A DNA stretch of 64,000 bases from the NCBI GenBank assembly GCA_009869945.1, contig WIXG01000325.1:1-64000 (forward strand). The letters are read 5' to 3'. Below, one piece after another: positions 50,932 to 64,000 of the stretch (within the stretch, counting starts at the first letter, position 1; every line of letters begins with the position of its first letter). A program made the position numbers and the translations under genes. Origin of the DNA: Mesaphorura yosii (lineage: Eukaryota > Arthropoda > Collembola > Poduromorpha > Tullbergiidae). The notes below the pieces were generated by a model, which was not told where the DNA came from, searched no databases, and saw only the letters and a list, made by a program, of their open reading frames with translations.

Positions 50932-50937
50932 TTTATT
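50932..50937 (-). terminator. Polyadenylation signal of esterase D
   Basis: AATAAA on the minus strand 33 nt past the stop codon at 50970-50972. Confidence 0.5.
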
Positions 50938-50969
50938 GTGAGTCATTAATAAACTAAATATGAAACTTC

Positions 50970-53418
50970 TTAAATATAAAGTTCTGTCAAGTTCAACGAG
51001 TCCCAGAACGTCAATCGGTTCGCCAGTCCGTCCTCGTTTGTGATCATCTTCGGCTTAGCTTCGAGCCTGAACCATCCATCGGGCTTCACTCCCGTGATCG
51101 GTGTCCACTCAGTGCCCTTGCTCGCACCTTCCGGTACACTGCAGCCAGCGTTCAATTGCAAAAGTCAAACATCAAATCAGACTCGGTTTGCGACTTTTGA
51201 CAATTCATCAGCGCTTTGCCAATTTAAACTAGAAATCTCACCCCGAATCAGCAAACGATGTCCAGATTCGAACCAGCATTCGAGAAAAATTAAAGTCCTT
51301 GTGCTCGACTGGAATCAGTGGGAATGGCTCGTATGGGAATAGAAATTGTAACTCGTCCGCGTGCCCCACGCCTTGACATAGAAAATATTTAGCATTCCTT
51401 TGCAAGCTTTGCTTCTTGCTGTAAAAGTGGATTTGACTGAAGCGAACGCTCACCCAGAAAATCATCTGATTCATATTTATCGTACACCGACTGTGCGTAG
51501 CTCATGTTCACTGGATAATTGAATTGGTAAAGATAAACATCGCCAGTATTTTGGCTTCTTCCTCGGCCTCCACTTCTTGCGGGTGTGGCGGCACTGTTCG
51601 CCTGGTATTGGAAATTGGCTGAGACAGACACAGGATGCGTGTACGATCGATCCGAATACATGAACGTCAAGTTCCTTTCGACACTAGCCGAGATATTCGC
51701 GGAGCCCAAATAGAAATCACGTATGGTCATTGCCAGTTTTTCTGGTTCGGCTGACGCAATGCCCAAATCAAGCTCTTTGACTAGACTCTGGATCAAGTTC
51801 TGATTGTGGAGTCGAACTGAGTCCGGAGACGAAAGAATTGCTGCGAGAGAAAGAAGTACCATATTTCAAGGCCCAATTCATTCACACATTGCATACTCTC
51901 ATGCAGCAGTTACCTACATAAAGATTTGCCGAGCAACTCCGCTGAAGTCGTGCCCATCATCACGGGCATCTTGTTTATCGTGGTACCATTTAAGTACAGA
52001 TTCAATGGAAGATCTGGCAAGAATGTGTCGTCAGCTGACTCAACGTCTGGTTCGACAGACATCGTGAACAAGCTCTGTCCAAGAGGGGCTTCATGACTTT
52101 GCAAAATGATCGTCTCAGCATCGACGGCTTGTAAGCAGGAAACGAGTTCTTGCGTTGTAATATTTTTGCTGGCTGTAGTGCAATTTAGCTTCGATCCAAG
52201 AATGTGTGCTTTCTCCAGTGTGTTTTGTGTCAATAGTCCAGGCATTAATATGGACCCACTTTGGCAGATTGCGCGTTGAAACAAACCTGCATGAATGTTT
52301 CAGTGAACTCAGGTCCACAAACCGAAAAACTGTTATAAGATAATTTACCGTTACTCATTGATGAAATTAAATGCATTGTTGTGCTCATCGAGCCGTAACT
52401 TTCGCCGAACAACGTCACCCTTGTCGGGTCTCCTCCGAATTTGTCAATATTGTTCTGAATCCACTTCAAAACCATCACAGTATCTTTCAGTCCTTGATTT
52501 CCTCTTGCAAATCGGTCCATTGTATTTAAATTTCCTACAATTAAGGTCAATTTTATTTCAGTTTTTAATTCGCCACACAAGACAATTGATTTCACTCACC
52601 TAATACGCCAAGTCTGTAATGGTGCGTCACAAGTATAACGTTCTCGTCAAGGAGGTACTCGGCGCCATTTCTCTCGACATGGCCGAACGCTCCTCCAATG
52701 CCGCCATGAATGTAAATCATAACAGGAAGTTTCGTGTCCCGTCCTCTGCGACTATTTAATTCATTCAGTGTCTACGAAGAAATCCAAGTCATGCAAGTAA
52801 TTGCAGATCGTAAGAATGCATGTACTGTACAGGGCCAGCGACATACATTTGGAGTGAAAACGTTCAAGTAGAGGCAGTCCTCTGAGCCAACAACTGGAAT
52901 TGTCGAATTGCTTCGTGAAGACTTCTTCTGAATACATCTCGGCTTGAATTCCGTTCCAGTCAGAGTTCCATTCCAGGCATCCTCTTCAACGGGTGGCTAG
53001 AAGGCGATTCATTATTTTAAAAATACAGGTAATCAAGAATGATGAACGTACATACCTGAAAACGAAGTTTGCCCAATGGAGGCTTGGCATACGGAATTCC
53101 CAGGAACGCCAAATATTCTCTGCCTTCTCTTGTGTTCATTCGTTTTCCCTCAACCGCTCCCTTCGCCAGCTGAATAACTAGATGCTCCGCCGCTTCGGCT
53201 GGAGCTGGAGCACTTGCCGCCAGCACAGCTGCATTATTGGCAGCTTGATATATTTCATGGCGTATTGTGAGATATGTAAACCATAGGACGAGGAAGAAAA
53301 GCGCTCCGCCAAATGCCGCCAGCACAATTACGACAAATTGCAACAGATTCCAGGAACTTCTGTCAGATCTGAATTGTACGTCCTCGTCGAGATCTTCGTA
53401 CTCGCATTTTCTGAACAT
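50970..53418 (-). CDS. Carboxylesterase D, type II membrane-anchored
   Basis: Eight minus-strand exons join to 1926 nt (641 aa): 53056-53418, 52847-52996, 52600-52771, 52349-52534, 51918-52286, 51454-51840, 51242-51371, 50970-51138. The cytosolic tail has YEDLDEDV (7-14), matching B. A membrane helix spans about 24-50 (LLQFVVIVLAAFGGALFFLV), followed by an Ala/Pro-rich stalk. Hydrolase motifs: [44 protein letters not shown] (S274), TSAELL (E407) and [14 protein letters not shown] (H546). The triad is complete. The donor of exon 5 was set at T|GTAGGT because only this keeps frame into ILSSPDSV. A short Gly/Arg-rich insert precedes VYLYQFNYPV as in B. Possible TATA-like sequence lies near 53472-53484 on the minus strand. 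Confidence 0.88.
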
Positions 53419-53903
53419 TTTGAGACAAGTGCGAGACTGCAACCTACTAAAGTATTACAATATTCTCGAGATCTTTAAATATAATGAAGACCATTATTAA
53501 CACATGAATGAACAGGTACTAGCTCTGACAAATCATGTGATGATATGGATATTTGCTTCATTCTTCTTCATACACTGATCTGCTGCTTTCTGCTTTGCCC
53601 TTATCCATTGAATTTGTAGTTATCTTATCGGTCCGCTCTCGAGCACAATGAAGGACCGTGCCATGCTAGAAAATTCGCATGCACTCTGAGCATGGAGGAT
53701 AAGGACAACAGAGGTTAACTCCAATCTGGCCGGATTGAGAGCGTCTTTTAGGTTAAAATCAATCAGTTGTTTATTAAACACGCGTGGCACATAATAAAAC
53801 AGAAAATAGAGTTTAGAGTCGAAAAACTACATATTCCTTAATTCGAAATTGTCTGAATTAAAAAATCCCTACAATCAATTAGAATATCAACATATTAATA
53901 ACA
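53419..53903. other. Intergenic between esterase D and DHX38
   Basis: 485 bp with the promoter of D and the DHX38 3' UTR. Minus-strand AATAAA at 53770-53775 lies about 130 nt after the DHX38 stop. Confidence 0.45.
53770..53775 (-). terminator. Polyadenylation signal of DHX38
   Basis: AATAAA on the minus strand about 130 nt past the stop codon at 53904-53906. Confidence 0.45.
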
Positions 53904-57347
<3,444 letters not shown>

Positions 57348-60300
57348 CTGTAAAGAGACAAGACAAACGTAAATTATTGCTTTGCTATTTCCAGCAACGT
57401 TTGCACATAAAAGTTAATCGGGCGTTATGAATGAAGTTGGGATCATAAATATTAATGTTTATGCCAGACTTATGCTTCTGCTTCGGGCCACATAAGAGCA
57501 TGGCTAATTTCGACCTTCAACTCCGCGTCTCGACCAAATTGATTATTCTCATTCATTCATTTCATTAGCAATCGTCAATCAACAATCCAGTCACACTTCT
57601 TTCATTCAAGCGTCAAGCCCAGAGAGAATTTATTGACAGTAATTACAAATCCGTCATTAAATCGGTTGAGGCACCTTAATTTATGCTTGTGCCAAGATGA
57701 TTACTAGAAGGAACTTGCGCATTTAATATCACATGACTCAACACGTCCCGGAAAAGTCGAGCCCTTTTCTTTCCTTATCTGTTGACAGCTTGTCGTGTGA
57801 CGCGTGCCCACAAAGGTAAAATAAGTAAAATCGTGAGATAACACTGTTCTCTGGTTTTTATACGGCAACGACAAAGAATCCATGCCATAATCCAGCTGAT
57901 GCCTCTTATTGGCATAAGGATAAATCCTAAGCTGTAATTCTAACAGGAATGCCCCATTGACCCACAGCTCCAAAGTCAAGCCTGCAGTAATATAATTCCA
58001 GTCTCGATCGAAGCTCAATACAGGCACAGCATATCTCCTTTCCTTTGTTTAATTAAAGGAGACACAATTTTTCTCTCCTCACTCGACTTGTTATTGAAGA
58101 TCCACTTCTACATAACAAAACAAGAGTCTCAATTTACTGTCGGAAACTGATGCAATAAAGTAGTACAAAGAACAAGAGAACATGAACCTGACATTACGGT
58201 GAACAAAATTGGACACTCAGGTCCCATCAAAACAATGCCATTTGCTCAAGCAGTGGCACAAATATCATATTTCCACTTCCAAGAACACAACATGACCGTT
58301 GCTCTTATCGAATAGCGTCAGCGCCCAAAGTTCAATTTCAATTTAACGTTAAATCTTGTCGCCGCAATCAGCCAATCCAGCCTCGTGTAGATCGTAAAAT
58401 TGTACCTCTTACAAAAACTTATCATCAGCTTGATTAAACCACAAAGCGTGCCGTACAAGGCCACGAAGTCACACTGAAGGCTACTGACACTGTGGCATTT
58501 GGAAAATTAGAGGTTCTGGTAGACAGAAATGCACTTTGCTTCACAACGATACAAGAACGAAAAGGGAAGGGAAGCGTGAAAGCAATCCCCGTCAAATGTG
58601 TAAAGTCTGTCATTAAATTTGCCGGCTTCATTTCATTTCATAGTACACTTCCCCATGTTCGAATGCCTTGAATTCTGAAGTTGCAATCAAAATCTAAGGT
58701 TCATAATAACCAACAACGACAACGGAAGTGGAAGTCACCTTGCACAAGCAAGTCAATATCGACTCGAGTGCATTGCTTTCACTGACTATCGCATTCGACC
58801 TTGATTATGACTGTCCGTCTTTGTTAAAGTTTTGTTAGAGCATCTCATTAGAAAGGAAGAATGCCACCAAAGGGAAAGAGCATAAAGGGGCAAAACAGCT
58901 AGCTGGCATGGCTAATCAAATCAGATATGAAATGTAGCGATAAATTCAAGGTGGCGTGGCTTTTCTTCCATTTCTCGTGTCTGCAATTTTTCGTTAAAGC
59001 AAGCACGTCGAAACACTTCGTTTGTCATTCATGTGCTATGACTAAAAACATCCGCCTCGTGTCGTACGTAATAACAGTCAACGCTGAAAAGGCAGACTCT
59101 AGCCAATCACAATCCAATTAAGGATCTCGTATGATATATTTACAAAGCCAGGAAATACAAGAAAACAAATTAAAATCATGCAAACGAAGAAGCTGGGGCT
59201 TTACTTAAAAGCTTGAGTTCGACTGTGATGTGAAGGTCACCACTTCTCAAGTAAACTAGTATTGACTGCCAGGACGGAATAACAAATAACAAGTCAGGAA
59301 CACAAGTTAAACATTGGAATGAATTAATGAATCGATCATGATAAAAATCTGCCCAAGTTGCTGTCCATTTTACGGTTTACTTCAGTGCATTTGTGTCCCA
59401 CTCCTACCGAAAGTCGAATGTGCACAATTGCTATTGCCCAATTCGCAGTCCTGCCTCAATAACACACAAACACGCCACACGCGTACTCGGTTTCAGACTT
59501 AAAAGCTAAGCTAAACTCATGTTTGTCAACAAACTGAAGCACAGAAATCGATTTCATATTCGATAAATCAATTTTGAACCACTTTGCACGCATTGAGAAT
59601 CCTCGCAGAAGGCATTTACAATGCAATGCGCATTTGGGTAAAATAAGCCTGAACACTGTTGTATTAATTAACCACGAATCTTAACCGTGGCAGTATTGCA
59701 TTGTAGGCAACGCAAAGAAAAGCAAAGCTCTTGCTGTAATTTACGGAGAGCTCCACGTGGAAATGATTACCCATTTCGCCAATTCCAAAACAAACTTTCA
59801 AAGGCCAATATCGCCATCGCTGATGTCATTGTCATTACTGAAATCAAAAGTGCAAATAGGATTGCGAAATTTTCCTTTGGCTTTGCACGGGCCATGCAGC
59901 ACCGCAATAGCAATGAGGATGGCGAATGAGCTTCGTCTCTGTTGGCGAAGTGCGGAGAAGTCATCAAACTCTGATGGTTTGTCCGCTTGTCCAAGCCCAG
60001 TCAAGCTTCATTGTCATCATTGTGAATGCTATGCTCGACGAGTATAAGCCGACAAAAAATCTAATGAACACAAATGTATGAACCACTCCATGATGGTCGT
60101 CTCAGCGTCTGGCCGTCTGGAACATCTCAGCGCTCTGCATCCAAGCGGAACGAAAACACTCACGCAAAAAACGAGCGACGGGTCCAAGAAACTTGAAAAC
60201 TTGTTTGCGAGAACGAGAATGAGCAACCAAAACCACTTGCCACTTCTAAAAATATTCTCTATCCAATTATTTTATGGGCGAATATTTTTCAAGGTTTCCA

Positions 60301-63300
60301 TTACGTCGAGAGTCAACAATCCACCCGTTTTCGGCTCTGTGCGGCCATCGTCTGTTTTGCAGAATGCTTCATTCACGTCCACGAGAAGTGAACGTCATGA
60401 TTAATGTCATTAGCCAATACACACCACTTCGCGAATAAGAATGCGATTTGTGACGTGACGTCCGCGGGTGTGTGACTCAAGTTAATTTCGCCTGTAGCAT
60501 ACACATGGCTTCATCACTCCTTTCCAATTTCCAGGAAATAAGATAATTACTCACAGCCGTAGCGAGCGTGCACGCGGCCCGCGCATTTCCGTAATTGAAT
60601 AATCCGATCAAATGCGCATTAGTTTCGGACTAGGACTGTTTTTGATCAGTTGCTTTTGCTTTCGTTACTTTCACTTGTTGCCTCCTGAAAACGGTAAACG
60701 TGCTCATGCTAACTCGTGGTGTTGACATTAACGAAATCTACGCGTTTGAACTCAATCATTTAATTTCCACAAACGAGTAACGAGTTTCATTTATTTCAGC
60801 CGTCAACGCCTTGCCTTGTGAGGATCGAATTGCCAATTTTGCGTAAAATTCGATTTCAAATGAAGATCATGATCCGTTTGTGTGGGATTCAGCCCAAGAC
60901 CTTTTCCTGGAATACATTTCACTGCCAACTCCAAAACCGGTGAAATGAATTTTAGAACGCAAGCTGACACGCGCTGACGCGCTTGTCGCCTCTGAACTTG
61001 GTTACTAAATATAACACAACTACGCACTTTGACGTTTTACTCTTTTAAGAGCATCAAAGCCCTGATGGCAAAATGTAGCAAATGTAAATACCACGCAAAA
61101 CACAAAACCAAACTGCAATATTTGTCACCTACTTTGTGCCGTGCGCTTCCAATAGAAAGGCCGGTTCCACGAAAGGTAGCTGTAGCCAGTCAGCCAGAGA
61201 AAGCAAGCCGGTTCTTTTCCTTTTATATGCAAAATAAAAGATGCAAGGCCACGCGCGGGTCAACAACGCAGAGGTAGAAAGCAGGTAAAAAATGTATGAA
61301 ATCAGTTCTCAACTTGACGGTAGACTGCACTTTGCACAAGAACGGCGAAAACTAATCGCTTCGTTGTAAGAAACTCCTCCTTAACTTACAACCTTTAATT
61401 AAATCAGCTACCCTCGTGTGGAATGAATGTCAATTGTCAAAAATAGACTATTGTGGCCGATGGCGTGAATGCACAGAGAACGCAGCGTCGCATTTGGCAT
61501 TATTTTCAGAACCCAGCCGCGGAAGCGGATGACGATATTGCAATAGAAATAGAAAATTAAGACCTGAATTATTAATAATCGCGAGAAGAGCGGAACAATC
61601 AACCAAGTTAATTACTTCTGCCAGGCTGTTTATGCTTACGCGAGTTGCGGGCAAAACGCAAAAATAGCTACATAAGCCCCCCGTCCGTCGCGTCTGTCGT
61701 CCTTCATTTTGGATTCAGAATGCGCTACGGCAAGGCTGGCTTATGGATTTTGTACCAAAAATTAGGTACGGTGTTTTACCCGATACAAGACAGAATTCAT
61801 GGAAAAGCAAATCATAAACCCTTTCGGGACTGCACAACAGAACAGAAGAGAAATGAAGCATAAATAACGGTGCTACATTGTATTTATCTGAAGTCTACGC
61901 TCAGTGGCGCACTTCAAAAGTCTCCAGTCTCGTAAATAAATTTGAAATCCCAGCCTTCCGTCAAATCCGTCATGCTCCGGCAGCACGGCATGCATTTTAT
62001 TGCGTCATTCCAGCACTTTATTCGTGAATCAAAGCGATCTTCAGCATCCGCATCTCAGCATCATAAAAGCTCCTCCAGTTCCAGCAATTCTAATAATAAT
62101 ACCTTGCTCGTAGCAAACAATAAACCTGAATTGCTGCTTAATGTAATTTAAATAATGTAATGCGACTCCCAAAAGTAATCCAACATGATGTTATGATTAA
62201 ACAGTTTCATGCCAAGTTATGTCTTCATTTTAATTACCCCGGGCAAGAACCTCATGGTTCATAACACAAAAAAGTCGTTAATATTAATGCACTCATAAAA
62301 TGCACAAATAAGCCTTCAGAAACAAAGAATGCCAGAAGTAGAACAAATAAGCGTATTACTCGCACTTCAGTGCGACTAATGAAATATTTTGTTGGTCAGT
62401 TTTCATCTTTGATTAATCACTCCAGCACACCACACGAGGAACAGTTTATTGGGTAAATTGGGTTAATCCTAAACACGATCATGCCTCACGCGTCTGTCCT
62501 GTCAGGTCTCAAGGCTGTCAGAAATCTTACAAGTGAGCAATAGCAAAAGCGGATATATTTCGCCATAACTTGTGCAATGACTAAACCGAAACCACAGCCG
62601 GTAGCTCTTCGTTTCGCTTTGCATCCACAATTCACCGGAAACACGAACTAGAGTCGAGACCAACAGCAATAGTAAGACCGCAGAGTTATGGCTTGAGTTG
62701 ACTTCGTCCTTTGTCTATTATGAATCATGGGCAAATACAAATACAAATACAAATCTCATCTCAACTGTTGCGTCGCCATTTCGTGGAACGTGCAGTGCAT
62801 GCCTCATATTCGTGCATCGCGCTATTGCTCATTTTCTGCGCAAATACGCGTGCCAATGCCAAGTGTCTAGCAGATTCTACTATTGTATTGTCTCACTCGG
62901 AACTTAAACAAGCCTACAAACGATGTCAAGCCACGAAGCAGCGTCTACGTCGCTATATTTATACAAAACATCTTCGCATTTCGCAGTTTTTGTTCTTACG
63001 CATTTCTTCTTTAAAAATAACTTTCCTGTGCTTGTACAGAGGAAGTTTTTCATTTACGAGCACTTGGGAGTTTATGAGTCCATGAATTACACCACAGCAA
63101 CATAATATTGCTTACAAGCAATGGCACAACATGCCATCAAGATGCAGTAATAATAGGCGTAAATCCTGGTGAATTGGTCGTATAAACAGCATCAGTATTA
63201 AGACAACTCGAGACTCGAATGGCGAATGCGGACAAGGAGCTTCCGTTCCAAAAGTTTGTTCCCACGCGTCCTTGCACATGCAGTGAAACAATGCAAAGAT

Positions 63301-64000
63301 TACTTCTCACCTTCTGAAACGCAAGGCGAGACGCAAGGTAGGCAAAAAGCAAATGCTGCTGTTGCTAAAATTGAAATCGCATTCGTAGCGAATCTCTGTG
63401 AAATTGTTCCACCTTCGCAAAAGACAAAAATGCTTTCTTTCCAATTTAATTTCAGCCTTCTTCGCCAGTAGGTTGGTTGGCCGTGCTCTGTGAAATGACA
63501 TTTCCGAATTATGATTTTGGGAATGACATGAACTCAAGGAGCCTGCATGCCTACCCCACAATTGTCGCATAAATGAATAAAATACGTCACCGGCAACGGC
63601 AACACAATTTTCTCAAGGAAATCCACCTGATGTGACAAACAATGACACCACGCCGCAATAAAAATAGCCTCTTGCCTCCTCACAACAATAATTTATCATT
63701 TAGCATCCATTTCATTGTGTCATTGTAGCGCAACGAGGCGGTGACGGTGACGACGATGGCTCAAGTATCAAGTTGAAAACATACGCAAGCAAGCGAACAG
63801 TGTTTATCTTGAGTAAACGGCAAACCAGGAATTACATCAGAAGGGTATTTTGTGACGACAAACCGAACCTCAGCTACTCATCAGAGTGTGAGTAAGAGCC
63901 ACATTTAGCACTAACGCAGTGCCAGAATTTAAACAGTCTAGGGGGTTCGAAACCTTGTACGAGGAGGTTAGGTTATGACGATTACACACACGTTCAAGCT
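57348..64000. other. Gene-free 6.6 kb, probably a very large DHX38 intron
   Basis: No exon with Walker A (GxGKT) or DEAH-box sequence could be found on the minus strand, although the DHX38 exon ending at 57347 has a good acceptor. All open frames here are under about 125 codons, without domain features or splice partners. AT-rich blocks alternate with short CpG-containing stretches. The missing exons must lie beyond the window or in an assembly gap. Confidence 0.5.
62732..62754 (+). repeat. (CAAATA)n short tandem repeat
   Basis: Three perfect CAAATA units plus CAAAT. Confidence 0.7.

Larger units (their letters stand above)
50369..50969. other. Intergenic between esterases C and D
   Basis: 601 bp. 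It holds a TATA box for C (50487-50494, minus) and the polyadenylation signal of D (50932-50937, minus). No gene seen. Confidence 0.45.

Noticed and set aside
57704..58027. 107-codon minus-strand open frame that could be an upstream DHX38 exon
   Set aside because: It has no helicase motif and does not match the expected sequence preceding [16 protein letters not shown] in DHX38.

Overview
The window is nuclear DNA of an animal, most likely an arthropod. Genes have many short introns (mostly 50-90 bp, GT-AG with one GC-AG) and AATAAA signals. One gene encodes a secreted chitin-binding (CBM14) protein of a type common in arthropods, and there is a tandem array of membrane-anchored carboxylesterases. 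A springtail or small crustacean would fit, but the sequence alone does not fix the group. Exon models were assembled by hand. All thirteen complete multi-exon models total a multiple of three, and exon phases were checked at the junctions.

Left part (1-20 kb) is gene-dense. It holds the 3' end of a subtilisin-like protease (+), a Nibbler/EXD3-like 3'-5' exonuclease (-), a complete BLM/RecQ helicase (-), an F-box/LRR protein (+), WDR74 (-), a 173-aa protein of unknown function (+), a SPATA17-like IQ-motif protein (+), a small secreted protein (+) and a four-helix membrane protein (-). Several neighbours are head-to-head or have overlapping convergent 3' ends.

The centre (20.9-25.6 kb) carries a complete SMC2 condensin subunit (+, 1197 aa). 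It converges on a CBM14 plus mucin-like secreted protein (-, 26.2-36.5 kb). That gene is stretched by two large introns (about 2.7 and 4.6 kb) and has a TATA/Inr promoter near 36.9 kb. Divergent from it is an ABCG half-transporter (+, 37.8-40.1 kb).

The right part (42.3-53.4 kb) holds four complete carboxylesterase genes in tandem on the minus strand. I call them A, B, C and D in increasing coordinate. All keep Ser/Glu/His. A and C share an intron layout with a 12-nt microexon that carries the catalytic His. B and D lack that split and share a cytosolic tail motif. The array therefore looks like a duplicated two-gene block. Next comes the 3' half of the spliceosomal helicase DHX38/PRP16 (-), ending in its diagnostic C-terminus. 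Its upstream exons are absent from the window, so the last 6.6 kb is probably one very large intron or an unfilled gap.

Functionally the window mixes housekeeping genes for DNA, RNA and chromosome maintenance (BLM, Nibbler, SMC2, WDR74, DHX38) with environment-facing genes (protease, secreted proteins, chitin-binding protein, ABCG transporter, esterases). I found no rRNA, tRNA, CRISPR, complete transposon or viral gene.
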